DNA of 64,000 bases. Source: Cyclobacterium salsum. GTDB taxonomy: Bacteria > Bacteroidota > Bacteroidia > Cytophagales > Cyclobacteriaceae. Location: contig NZ_WNKG01000001.1 in NCBI RefSeq assembly GCF_010119245.1, positions 310,001-374,000 of the forward strand, written 5' to 3'. The position numbers were made by a program, and so were the translations under genes. Shown here piece after piece: positions 37,037 through 45,005 of this stretch. The notes below the pieces were generated by a model. It had not been told where the DNA came from. It did no database searches and worked only from the letters and a program-made list of their open reading frames with translations. Numbering within the stretch: the stretch's first letter is position 1; each line of letters starts with the position of its first letter.

Positions 37037-37711
37037 ATGAAAACCCCAGTAAAAAATTCCCGAAGAAAATTTATCGGAGCCCTGGCCACCGGTGCCACAG
37101 CAGGTCTCTCCGCCTTTTCCAGTCCGCTAATGGTTGGAGATAAAATGGATACAAAAGTCCTCCATGAAGCAGATGCCTGGTTCGATGGCGTCAAGGGGGA
37201 ACAACGGGTAGTATACGATGCTCCTGAACCACATGCCGGATTTCCCTTTATCTGGTCCTGGGTTTTTTACCAGACCAACAACCAGACCGGCCTATCCGAT
37301 GATGAAATGACAGCCATGGTTGTCTTGCGACACAATGCCATTCCTTTTGCCTTAAATGACCAATTGTGGGAAAAATATCCCCTGGGAGAAATGTTTAACA
37401 TTGTGGATAACAACACCGGTGCTCCTTCCCAACGTAATCCTTTTTTCATTCCACAAGAAGGAGATTATCCCATGCCGGGTATCGATGGAATGAAAAAACT
37501 GCATGAAAGGGGGGCCATGTTTTGTGTTTGCGACATGGCCTTAACGGTGTATAGTGGTATGGCTGCACAACAATTGGAAATGGACCCTGAAGCCGTAAAG
37601 GCAGACTGGTCCAGAGGAGTATTGCCGGAGGTTCAGATCGTTCCGTCCGGGGTATGGGCACTTTCCCGTGCACATCAAAAAAACTGCGCATACATTTATG
37701 CCGGAGGTTAA
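37037..37711 (+). CDS. Tat-exported DsrE-like protein
   Basis: This 224-residue protein has a twin-arginine signal SRRKFIGALATGATAG, so it is exported folded. The mature part resembles DsrE-like proteins: AMVVLRHNAIPFALND, a MFCVCDMALTVYSG segment with two Cys, and a C-terminal VPSGVWALSRAHQKNCAYI. DsrE-fold proteins handle sulfane sulfur through cysteine persulfides. It is followed 23 bases later by a second DsrE-like gene, then a TsdA-type cytochrome and a TSUP exporter. This supports a role in periplasmic sulfur-compound handling. The precise reaction is unknown. Confidence 0.75.
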   Translation: MKTPVKNSRRKFIGALATGATAGLSAFSSPLMVGDKMDTKVLHEADAWFDGVKGEQRVVYDAPEPHAGFPFIWSWVFYQTNNQTGLSDDEMTAMVVLRHNAIPFALNDQLWEKYPLGEMFNIVDNNTGAPSQRNPFFIPQEGDYPMPGIDGMKKLHERGAMFCVCDMALTVYSGMAAQQLEMDPEAVKADWSRGVLPEVQIVPSGVWALSRAHQKNCAYIYAGG

Positions 37712-37734
37712 AATTGATTTTCTGAATAATCCTA

Positions 37735-38163
37735 ATGTTCAAAAAGATGAAAAAAATCACTCTGTTTTGCCCCTTGTTTGTTCTGAGCCTTGGGCTCTGG
37801 GCACAATCCCTACCGGTAAAAGTGGTGTTTGATGTTACTAGTAAAGATGAAGCCACGCATCAGGCCACCCTTAGGCATGTAAACATGATGGCTACCAACT
37901 ATCCCGACTCGGAATTTGAAGTAGTGGTCTATGCAGGCGCTTATCCCATGGTACTTAAAGCATCCTCTGCTGTGGCCCAGGAAATCCAACAGTTTGAAGG
38001 TAACGAGCGGGTGACTTTCGTGGTTTGTGAAGCCACGCTGAAAAGGCATCAAATCAACCCCTCTCAATTGTTGGCAGGCGTAAAAACGGTGCCGGATGGT
38101 ATCCTGGAAATCGTCACCAAACAAGGAGAAGGTTGGGGATATATCAAAGAAGCGCATCATTAA
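37735..38163 (+). CDS. Secreted DsrE-like protein
   Basis: The protein is about 138-142 residues; the start may be 37735 or the ATG at 37747. A signal peptide ends LGLWAQ. The mature fold reads KVVFDVTSKDEATHQATLR, FEVVVYAGAYPMVL and TFVVCEATLKRHQI, the DsrE alpha/beta pattern with one Cys where sulfurtransfer cysteines usually sit. It lies between the Tat-exported DsrE-like protein and the cytochrome, with short gaps (23 and 24 bases), so all are probably co-transcribed. Likely role: periplasmic sulfur binding or relay, by inference from fold and context. Confidence 0.78.
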   Translation: MFKKMKKITLFCPLFVLSLGLWAQSLPVKVVFDVTSKDEATHQATLRHVNMMATNYPDSEFEVVVYAGAYPMVLKASSAVAQEIQQFEGNERVTFVVCEATLKRHQINPSQLLAGVKTVPDGILEIVTKQGEGWGYIKEAHH

Positions 38164-38187
38164 AATAAAAGGAAAAATCAATCCAAT

Positions 38188-39219
38188 ATGGAGGAAAAAA
38201 AGCTGGACAAATGGCTTCGACAATTGACCTTGTCGGTCAACCTTTTGGTCATAGGAATTTTAGGCTCAACCCTCCTCTTGCTAGGCCATGCCTTAGGTAT
38301 TTTCCCTTTGGAAAGTCAGGAAATTCCTCGTATGGACAGATCAGAAAATTCGGCATCCAAGATTTCGTCCACAGGAGTTTGGCAAGCACCACAGTTGGCC
38401 AGTCTTCCTTCCAATCAGGAAGGAGACTTGATCCGATATGGTCATGAGTTGATTGCCCATACGGCGGTGTACCTGGGACCAAAAGGTAAAGTGAGGCAAA
38501 TCAGCAATGGAATGAATTGCCAGAATTGTCATCTAAAAGGCGGTACGGTGGCTTATGGGAACAACTATGGTGCCGTGGCTTCGAAATATCCGGTATTCCG
38601 CAATCGCTCAGGTACCACCGAAGGGTATGAAAAAAGGGTAAATGATTGTATAGAAAGAAGCCTGAATGGAAAACCACTCGATCCTGATAGCAGGGAAATG
38701 AAAGCAATGGTGGCTTATATGAAATGGTTGGGCAAAGATGTCACAAATGTCGCATCCGATAAGGGATTCGGCCTATTGGATCTTCCCTTACTCGAGGAAC
38801 CGGCTGATCCAGTTAAAGGAAAAGCAGTCTATGAGGCCTATTGTACCAGGTGTCATGGGGAGGATGGAAAAGGAATTTTGGCAGAAAATGGCTTGGAATA
38901 CACCTATCCTCCCCTATTTGGCGAAAATAGCTACAATACAGGAGCTGGTCTATACCGGCTATCGCGGTTTGCGGCATTTGTGAAAGCCAATATGCCCTAC
39001 GGGGTAACCTTTGATAATCCCTTCCTGACCGATGAAGAAGCCTGGAATGTGGCGGCTTATGTCAACTCCATGCCAAGACCTGAAAAGGACCTTAGCATGG
39101 ATTGGCCTGATCTTTCCAAAAAGCCATTTGATCATCCCTTCGGACCATATACAGACAGTTTTCCTGAAATTCAACATAAATACGGGCCATTTGGCCCATT
39201 ACTATCGGCTAATAAGTAA
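38188..39219 (+). CDS. tsdA: Diheme c-type cytochrome, TsdA-like thiosulfate dehydrogenase
   Basis: This 343-residue protein has an N-terminal membrane anchor (about 17-37). Two heme sites are present: CQNCH (Cys111-His115) and CTRCH (Cys219-His223). Between them YGNNYGAVASKYPVFRNRSG and RVNDCIERS match the TsdA family; Cys154 is placed like the Cys heme ligand of TsdA. The C-terminus has FVKANMPYGVTFDNPFLTDE, another family block. TsdA joins two thiosulfates to tetrathionate, or runs the reverse, passing electrons to c-type carriers. It is third in the sulfur operon. Confidence 0.82.
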   Translation: MEEKKLDKWLRQLTLSVNLLVIGILGSTLLLLGHALGIFPLESQEIPRMDRSENSASKISSTGVWQAPQLASLPSNQEGDLIRYGHELIAHTAVYLGPKGKVRQISNGMNCQNCHLKGGTVAYGNNYGAVASKYPVFRNRSGTTEGYEKRVNDCIERSLNGKPLDPDSREMKAMVAYMKWLGKDVTNVASDKGFGLLDLPLLEEPADPVKGKAVYEAYCTRCHGEDGKGILAENGLEYTYPPLFGENSYNTGAGLYRLSRFAAFVKANMPYGVTFDNPFLTDEEAWNVAAYVNSMPRPEKDLSMDWPDLSKKPFDHPFGPYTDSFPEIQHKYGPFGPLLSANK

Positions 39220-39261
39220 GTTTTTATCAACTTTAATCTCAAATCCGGATCAAATTCAATC

Positions 39262-40053
39262 ATGGAAATTCTGGGCTACTTTTTTTTGTTTTTTGTCGGA
39301 TTGACCCTGGGGATTTTGGGCTCAGGGGGATCCATACTGGCCGTCCCTATTTTGGTTTACCTTTTTTCCATGGATGCGGTTTTGGCTTCGGCTTACTCCC
39401 TATTTATTGTTGGGATAACCAGCCTGGTGGGAACAGCACTGAATTACCATGAGCAGTTGGTAAATGTAAAAACGGGGTCCATTTTTGGCATTCCTTCCAT
39501 TTTATCTATTTTTCTGATGAGAAAATGGATTGTTCCTGCTATTCCTGATAAGATACTTCAAATAGAGACCTTTAGCCTTTCAAAAAACACCTTTATTCTT
39601 GGCGTATTTGCCTTTCTAATGATAGTTGCTTCACTAAAAATGATCTACGGACGGACTTTGAAGAAGGGAAATGAAAAAAGAACATCCGTTTTTTCACTGG
39701 TATTTTTCGGCTTGTTTTCTGGATTAATCACCGGCCTGGTAGGTGTAGGCGGTGGTTTCCTGATTATCCCCATACTCGGGTTTCTTACCAAAACACCCCT
39801 TAAAACAGCGATTGGTACGACACTATTTATAGTAGCCAGTAATTCCCTTATAGGATTTTTGGGGGATGTGCTCAATTATTCCATACACTGGAACTTCCTT
39901 TTAGGGATAACCGGTCTTGCTATTTCAGGAATTTTCGTGGGCAGCCGGATAGTAAGAGGAATTTCCACAATGAGTTTACAAAGGTCATTCGGTTGGTTTA
40001 CCCTAGTGGTCGGAACCTTAATAGTAATCCAAGAATTTATTATGGTTAGTTAA
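39262..40053 (+). CDS. TSUP/TauE-SafE family membrane transporter
   Basis: This 263-residue protein has about eight membrane segments in two halves. The family glycine motifs are GLTLGILGSGGSILAVPIL near the start and FSGLITGLVGVGGGFLIIPI in the second half. TSUP proteins move sulfite, sulfoacetate, thiosulfate or other sulfur anions, though some have other substrates. It begins 42 bases after the TsdA-like cytochrome, and this context strongly favours a sulfur anion. It is the last structural gene of the module before the AraC-domain protein. Confidence 0.88.
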   Translation: MEILGYFFLFFVGLTLGILGSGGSILAVPILVYLFSMDAVLASAYSLFIVGITSLVGTALNYHEQLVNVKTGSIFGIPSILSIFLMRKWIVPAIPDKILQIETFSLSKNTFILGVFAFLMIVASLKMIYGRTLKKGNEKRTSVFSLVFFGLFSGLITGLVGVGGGFLIIPILGFLTKTPLKTAIGTTLFIVASNSLIGFLGDVLNYSIHWNFLLGITGLAISGIFVGSRIVRGISTMSLQRSFGWFTLVVGTLIVIQEFIMVS

Positions 40054-40142
40054 AGAAACCGTAAGCATTTTATCTGTCGTCAAATCCATTCCGTATGCTG
40101 AAAATTGACCTGACCGATAAGATTGAGCCGGAAAACAAAATA

Positions 40143-40228
40143 AAATGACTTTTAAGAAAAGCTGCCCTGCATACAATAAACTAGATTTGTGATGTAATCC
40201 TTATCAACCACTTAACATTTCGGATCAT
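40143..40228 (+). promoter_or_regulatory. Duplicated upstream block with TAnnTTTG box, copy 1
   Basis: This block of about 85 bases recurs at 41676-41764. It contains a ttttaagaaaa segment, TAGATTTG at 40182-40189 (fits the Bacteroidota -7 box), gtgatgtaatc, ttatcaa and a cacttaa stretch, and ends at the ATG of 40227. It probably carries the promoter and 5' leader of the HTH gene. Confidence 0.6.
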
Positions 40229-40691
40229 GCAGAATCTATTCCTGGAAAGCAACCGCTCCATGAGCAGGGAGCACAAAAGCAATGGCATCAACCATAAGCG
40301 ATTAAGTTTTTTGGGAAAAGCGGATAGGGCCATTCTTGAACACCTGGAGGAAGAGGATTTCAGCGTAAATCGGCTGGCAAATGCTATTTGCCTGAGTCGT
40401 TCACAGGTGCATCGTAAAATAAAAGCCATCACCGGATTGTCCACCTCCATCTACATCCGAATGATACGCCTTCAAAAAGCAAAAGAATTGTTGACTGTTA
40501 ATGACCTTACCATTTCAGAAATAGCCTATCGGGTAGGATTCAAATCTCCCGTCTATTTTTCGCAAATTTTTAAGAAAACCTTTGGTAAAAGTCCCACCGA
40601 AAGTCGGAATAAAATGATTTCTTCCTTGTTGGGACACTACAAGAAAGAAATGGCAACAATATCGAAAGCGTCTCCGGACCTGAATGGATAG
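40227..40691 (+). CDS. Free-standing AraC-type HTH protein, paralogue of the hybrid regulator's output domain
   Basis: This 154-residue protein is little more than a two-helix-turn-helix AraC domain (about 32-127). Segments such as LSRSQVHRKIKAITG and TSIYIRMIRL, and VGFKSPVYFSQIF, are identical or nearly so to the C-terminus of the regulator at 32631-36764, so it arose by duplication. The tail extends beyond the parent's stop, and the DNA encoding it (40651-40670) matches the 21-bp repeat found after the parent gene. It probably binds the same DNA sites without a sensor or receiver domain, as a competitor or constitutive activator. It follows the TSUP gene by 173 bases. Confidence 0.85.
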   Translation: MQNLFLESNRSMSREHKSNGINHKRLSFLGKADRAILEHLEEEDFSVNRLANAICLSRSQVHRKIKAITGLSTSIYIRMIRLQKAKELLTVNDLTISEIAYRVGFKSPVYFSQIFKKTFGKSPTESRNKMISSLLGHYKKEMATISKASPDLNG

Positions 40692-40776
40692 CTTTTGGTA
40701 TTGCCAATTATAATAAAATTTCGGTATAGCAAAACCTTGACTGAGCGAAAAATATTCACTAGATTATACTGATATA

Positions 40777-41667
40777 ATGAATATTTACGATATACATAAA
40801 GCAAATCCGGATATTTTTACCCAGTTAACGTTAAAAGATCAGCTTTTTCTCTATTACAAGTGCCCGCAAACGGATAAGATAATTCAGTTATATTCCAATC
40901 ATAACCAATTGGCCTTTACCATAAGTGGCAAAAGAATCATTCGGCATGGAGATAACAAATGGATAACCAACAGGAATCAGGGAATTCTATTAAAACGTTG
41001 TGCCTTTTTACAGGAAATACCTGCTGATTATTCAGATTGGGAGGTCTTGGTGCTGTACTTAAAAGACGATTACTTGAGGAATATTTTTGAAGAGTTCAGA
41101 CCATACCTGAATTTAAGTAAATTACCGAAAGTGGGCGTAAAGATGATCCAGGAATTCGAAGTTAATGATCAAATTCGTAATTGTTACGAAAGTCTACTTC
41201 CCTATTTCTCTAAGCCCCAGGTATTACCTGATTCCATCTTTGAAGCAAAGTTCAAAGAATTACTTTTTAATATTCTAGTTCATCCGGCCAACAATCAGCT
41301 TCTTGCCCATGTGAATCAACTAATCAGTGAATATGTAATTTCTATTTGGGAGGTTATGGAAGTAAGCTATTGCTACGATTTAAAAATATCCGAGTTTGCA
41401 GCAATTGCCACCCGTAGTACAGCCACCTTCAGGCGGGATTTTGAAAAATATTATCGAACCACTCCCGGGAAATGGTTGACCAAACGAAGGCTTGAAAAAG
41501 CCAGGTTACTACTTCAAACTTCAGAGAAAAGGATAGGTGATATTACATTTGAATGCGGGTTCAAAAATATATCTCATTTTAGCCGCATTTTTAAAGAGAA
41601 GTTCAATTTGTCCCCCAACCAATACCGCATGCTGAACAATCAATCAAAACAATATGATCGAGCATGA
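40777..41667 (+). CDS. AraC-family transcriptional regulator
   Basis: This 296-residue protein has an N-terminal cupin-like sensory part (about 1-170) and a C-terminal AraC HTH (about 195-290). The HTH includes KISEFAAIATRSTATFRRDF and ITFECGFKNISHFSRIFKEK, the latter being the second-helix signature. It is a stand-alone regulator, not close to the hybrid regulator's HTH. A single copy of the TTGCAACAATATCGAAAG-like motif lies 107 bases upstream, inside the preceding gene. The next gene is a small cupin carrying the duplicated promoter block. The ligand is unknown. Confidence 0.9.
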   Translation: MNIYDIHKANPDIFTQLTLKDQLFLYYKCPQTDKIIQLYSNHNQLAFTISGKRIIRHGDNKWITNRNQGILLKRCAFLQEIPADYSDWEVLVLYLKDDYLRNIFEEFRPYLNLSKLPKVGVKMIQEFEVNDQIRNCYESLLPYFSKPQVLPDSIFEAKFKELLFNILVHPANNQLLAHVNQLISEYVISIWEVMEVSYCYDLKISEFAAIATRSTATFRRDFEKYYRTTPGKWLTKRRLEKARLLLQTSEKRIGDITFECGFKNISHFSRIFKEKFNLSPNQYRMLNNQSKQYDRA

Positions 41668-41675
41668 AAACAAAA

Positions 41676-41764
41676 AGATATACTTTTTAAGAAAAACTAC
41701 CCGGTGTCCATTCCACTAAATTTGTGATGTAATCATTATCAATCACTTAAAATTTAGGATCATG
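41676..41764 (+). promoter_or_regulatory. Duplicated upstream block with TAnnTTTG box, copy 2
   Basis: It matches 40143-40228 over about 85 bases up to and including the start codon region. It has tttttaagaaaa, TAAATTTG at 41717-41724, gtgatgtaatc, attatcaatcacttaa and ggatcatg. Sharing this block implies common transcription of the HTH gene and the cupin gene. Confidence 0.6.
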
Positions 41765-42115
41765 AAGTACTTATTAATTTTCCCGATGATGTTTTTAGGC
41801 GCTGCACTTACGGCTCAGGGCCAGAATTCTCACGAGTCAAGTGAAAAAGTCATTCTTGACAATGAAAAATTAACTGTAATTGAACATTCAAGTTTACCAC
41901 AAGGCGACGTGTGTGGCGAAGGAATGCACCACCATGAACCCCACTTAACGGTAATCCTAACTGATGCAAAAGTTCAAATAACCCCCGAAAATGGGGAATC
42001 TCAGGTCGTTGAAGTAAAATCAGGAACATCCCTGTGGTTTGAATCCGAAACGCATTCCGTGATTAACAAAGGGGATAAGCTTACTAAAATGGTATTGGTT
42101 TATTTGAAGGAATGA
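41762..42115 (+). CDS. Secreted single-domain cupin-like protein
   Basis: The protein is 117 residues with a signal peptide ending LTAQG. The mature part is one small beta-barrel of cupin type with GEGMHHHEPHLTVILTDAKV (candidate metal-binding His cluster) and SLWFESETHSVINKGDKL with a late His. Cupins bind metals and small ligands, or catalyse isomerase or dioxygenase reactions. Its upstream region is a duplicate of the one preceding the AraC-domain gene at 40227, linking it to that regulatory set. Confidence 0.8.
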   Translation: MKYLLIFPMMFLGAALTAQGQNSHESSEKVILDNEKLTVIEHSSLPQGDVCGEGMHHHEPHLTVILTDAKVQITPENGESQVVEVKSGTSLWFESETHSVINKGDKLTKMVLVYLKE

Positions 42116-42138
42116 TAAAAATATTTATTGTTTTCAGC

Positions 42139-42190
42139 AAAGACCTCAATGGGTATGACCGCTGGGGTTTCCCTAACCCCGGCGGTCTTT
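42139..42190. repeat. Dispersed copy of the AGACCT...AGGTCTTT palindromic repeat
   Basis: aaagacctcaatgggt, then ggggtttccctaacccc, then cggtcttt matches the core of the 121-bp tandem repeat at 31958-32215. It sits in the noncoding gap after the cupin gene and could fold as a long hairpin. Confidence 0.6.
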
Positions 42191-42364
42191 TACGAGAACA
42201 ATATTTGTATTTTCAACATCACTTTACCTTATATCGGGAAAGAAAAAGCCTAGTCTGGGAAAGTATTCGTATCCATTCATACTGTTCAAATTTTTTTATA
42301 CCATTTTATTTGCTAAAATGAAGATATTATTCTAAAAAAAGTAGATAACTCAAATAATGAACTC

Positions 42365-42811
42365 ATGAAAACCGTATTCTCTATTATTTTGATTTTGTTC
42401 GCATCCATCGTGTATGCCCAATCACCTGAAGAAACAGCCATCAAAAGCACACTTTCCGCCGAAACCACCGCTTATATGAACAGGGACTACGATGCCTGGG
42501 CCGCCCATTGGGATGGCAGCAGGGAGGTATCGTTCCTGGTCACCAATATGGAAATGAGAGCCAACAGCTGGGAGGAAATCAGCAAGGCCATGAAAGCCGA
42601 TATGGAGGCCAACACCACTCCTATCCCGGCGACCCTGGAAACCACCGATTTTGACATATCGGTTTCAGGAAACCAGGCTTTTGTGGTCTATGTGCAAACC
42701 ATGAAATTTGACGGACAGGAAAATAAAACATATGAAATACGGAATCTTCGAAAGATCAATGGGCAATGGAAACTGGCCGCTATGATTTCAAGTAGTATTG
42801 GTGGGGAATAA
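42365..42811 (+). CDS. Secreted NTF2/SnoaL-like protein
   Basis: This 148-residue protein has a signal peptide ending IVYAQ. It has an NTF2-like fold: a long N-terminal helix (TTAYMNRDYDAWAAHWD), central strands and a final pair with RNLRKINGQWKLAAMIS. These proteins are ligand-binding or isomerase-like; no catalytic residue set can be assigned. A hairpin resembling a terminator follows at 42870-42907. Confidence 0.82.
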   Translation: MKTVFSIILILFASIVYAQSPEETAIKSTLSAETTAYMNRDYDAWAAHWDGSREVSFLVTNMEMRANSWEEISKAMKADMEANTTPIPATLETTDFDISVSGNQAFVVYVQTMKFDGQENKTYEIRNLRKINGQWKLAAMISSSIGGE

Positions 42812-42869
42812 AAACATTTACGTAAATAGTTACCCTAGTCCTGTCCTGGAACCCTATAAACCAATAATG

Positions 42870-42907
42870 AAGGAAGGAGCGCCTTGCAAACGAACTCCTT
42901 TCCTTTT
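42870..42907 (+). terminator. Probable terminator hairpin
   Basis: aaggaaggag pairs with ctcctttcctt (one bulge) around a 15-base loop and is followed by a short T-rich stretch. It lies 59 bases after the SnoaL-like gene. Confidence 0.5.
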
Positions 42908-43010
42908 ATATTTCATTTCCCCATTTAACCTGCGTGTTATCTGGAAGTTTTTGCCCAAATAAACGTAAATGAGCCATCATCAGACAAAGTAAAAGTGTTG
43001 CCTTTTTCAT
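42906..43010 (-). pseudogene. Signal-peptide remnant of a lost secreted protein
   Basis: The minus strand from ATG at 43010 reads MKKATLLLCLMMAHLRLFG, then QKLPDNTQVKWGNEI and a TAA at 42906. This is a clear leader and first residues of a secreted protein, with nothing after it. It fits the local pattern of genes reduced to their ends. Confidence 0.45.
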
Positions 43011-43223
43011 AGTTTAAAGATTTAGTAAATAGATTTAATAAAGAATTGAATTATAATAAATGATTAAAAACATACGAATAACCCCTGGCGGATATTGGTT
43101 TTCTGCCATTTTCTGAAAAGGGAATGGATCCTTTTGACGGATTGGTAATTAGTTTCATAGCTGTCCTGCTAAAAGTTTAAAAAACATTTTAAAAAATAGT
43201 TTGAAAAAATGAAACCCAGCTAA

Positions 43224-43400
43224 CGAAACCAATTACTCCACCTTCAACCGGATAAATGCCAGTTCATCCTCCCTATTCTCAAAAATCCAAATTTCCCCAT
43301 CAATAACGAAATGCTTTTTTGCGGGTTATCTCCAATTCAGGCACCAAGGCCTGCAACCCTAGCAGCCAAACCTATTAATCCAAGCATAGGAGGATTATTT
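43224..43400 (-). pseudogene. Further minus-strand coding remnants
   Basis: One frame reads AKKHFVIDGEIWIFENRED then ELAFIRLKVE and a stop at 43233-43235; a neighbouring frame reads PPMLGLIGLAARVAGLGA before a stop. Both look like C-terminal scraps. No family was recognised. The rest of 43011-43614 shows only AT-rich sequence and a weak match (about 43484-43560) to the inverted-repeat units at 15385. Confidence 0.25.
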
Positions 43401-43614
43401 GTTTAGCCAATTCAACGAATTATTCTGCCATCCCCTGGTTTACTATTGCGATTTGTTACGATCGCAAAAATGATCTAACAGGAAAAAGGAGTCATATAAG
43501 TGACGCTCTCCTAGCAAAACCCATTTTCAATCATAGAATCTTTGCCTTATATAAGGTATTTCAATTTGATTTTTAGGGGTCGATGGGTATCTTGTCGGTG
43601 TTTTATTCCTATCC

Positions 43615-43986
43615 ATGACCACCAACACCCCAAACCTGCGTACCGAAGTCTTAGCCGGCCTGAGTACCTTTCTGGCCGCATTTTACATTATCATTGTCAA
43701 TCCTGCCATCCTTTCGGATGCGGGCATGCCTTTTGGAGCCGTGGTGACGGCCACGGTGCTGGTTGCTGGCTTTGGCAGTCTGATGATGGGGCTCTATGCC
43801 AAAAACCCCATTGTGGTCGCCCCGGGAATGGGTATTAATGCCTTTTTTACCTATAGCCTGTCTACGGGCATTTCTTTTGGGTTTATCAGTTGGACCGTAT
43901 TGAAGCTTCTAAGTGGAAATCGGAAAGAGATCAATCCAATTTTAGCTATCATCACTGTTTTTTCCCTCTTCTTTCTATGGATATAA
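43615..43986 (+). pseudogene. AzgA-type purine permease reduced to N- and C-terminal ends, fused in frame
   Basis: The first ~80 codons match the N-terminus of AzgA/NCS2 hypoxanthine-guanine permeases: TEVLAGLSTFLAAFYIIIVN, AILSDAGMPFGAVVTATVLV, APGMGINAFFTYS. After FFTYSLS the frame goes directly into the permease C-terminus (ISFGFISWTVLKLLSGNRKE, then ILAIITVFSLFFLWI). Intact members have about 430 residues and 12-14 membrane segments; this one has 123 residues. About 300 codons appear to be missing, but the frame is kept open. It overlaps the start of the nucleosidase gene. Transport function is unlikely unless the short protein has a new role. Confidence 0.8.
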
Positions 43987-44777
43987 AAAAGCTACTGACC
44001 GCAATTCTATTCCTGCTTCTTTGTTTGCCAGCCTATTCCCAGCGAATGGCCATTATGGGCGCGATGGATCAAGAGATTTCCATCCTGGTGGAAGCATTGG
44101 ATAAGCCGAAGGTAACCGCTATTGGGGGTATCGATTTTTATACAGGCCAACTAAAGGGAAAAAAGGTGGTAATCTTAAAAGCCGGGATCGGTAAAGTAAA
44201 TGCCGCCTATAGCACGGCTGTTCTCACGCAAAATTTTAAGCTGGAAGGGTTGATTTTTACCGGTGTGGCCGGAGGCCTGCATCCGGAGGCATTGCCTGGG
44301 GACATTGTCATCGGAACCGCAATGGTTCAAGTAGACTTTGGCCTGTTGGATTCGGAGGGGTTTACTCCGTGGAATTTTAGGGACCTCTCCGGTGAGCCAT
44401 ACAGTGAACTGTTACTAAATGCTGACTCCTCACTGATACAGCTCAGCCTGCAGGCTTCGAAATTGGCTGAATACCAACTGATCTCTAATCGAAAGCCTCG
44501 GATCTTTCAGGGAATCATCAGCACCTCCGACCTATTTGTTAGCGATCCGGTAAAGGCAGATTGGCTGTACTCGGAATTCAATAGCCTGGCTACTGAAATG
44601 GAAGGGGCTGCCGTGGCACACGTCTGCCGATTACTTGGGCTTCCTTTTGTGGTAATAAGAAGCTGCAGTGATAATGCAAATACCGATGCGCACATCAACT
44701 TCAACGAGTTTGTGGGTCCAGCCGCAGCGAACTCGGCCAACCTGGTGCTTCGCATGGTGGAATTGATGGCGCAATAG
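43977..44777 (+). CDS. Exported MTA/SAH-type nucleosidase (PNP/UDP phosphorylase fold)
   Basis: The ATG at 43977 overlaps the permease stop by ten bases, indicating translational coupling. The 266-residue protein has a signal peptide ending PAYSQ and then MAIMGAMDQEISILVEAL, the family N-terminus. GLIFTGVAGGLHPEALPGD, the ribose-binding TEMEGAAVAHVC and the late RSCSDNANTDAH with the catalytic Asp are all present. The enzyme hydrolyses methylthioadenosine, S-adenosylhomocysteine or related nucleosides to adenine and a ribose derivative. A periplasmic version next to a purine permease would fit adenine salvage, but the permease is broken. Confidence 0.88.
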   Translation: MDIKKLLTAILFLLLCLPAYSQRMAIMGAMDQEISILVEALDKPKVTAIGGIDFYTGQLKGKKVVILKAGIGKVNAAYSTAVLTQNFKLEGLIFTGVAGGLHPEALPGDIVIGTAMVQVDFGLLDSEGFTPWNFRDLSGEPYSELLLNADSSLIQLSLQASKLAEYQLISNRKPRIFQGIISTSDLFVSDPVKADWLYSEFNSLATEMEGAAVAHVCRLLGLPFVVIRSCSDNANTDAHINFNEFVGPAAANSANLVLRMVELMAQ

Positions 44778-44867
44778 CATGATCCATCAAGGGTTTTTCT
44801 AGCTGCCAAAAAGGAACTGTTTTATACCAATGCGTCTTTCTTCAAGGAGCAAACATAGCTACCCTAT

Positions 44868-44979
44868 CGGTTGGTTTGGCGAAGGAGGGGATACCATTTT
44901 GGGCCATTTCTCGCTATACCCAACAGAATTTTCCGGTGCATTAATCAAATATGTCAAGCCTTTTGAACGATATATTTAA
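44868..44979 (+). pseudogene. Unassigned C-terminal remnant
   Basis: A frame ending at TAA 44977-44979 reads WFGEGGDTILGHFSLYPTEF and then a KYVKPFERYI tail, with a stop about 15 codons upstream after an in-frame TNASFFKEQT. It looks like a decayed C-terminus. The family was not recognised. Confidence 0.3.
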
Positions 44980-45005
44980 GTAATTCGTCCGGATTCGCAG
45001 TGGAC

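Noticed and set aside
42112-42321. 69-codon ORF overlapping the cupin stop
   Set aside because: Most of it is the palindromic AGACCT repeat read through; not a protein.
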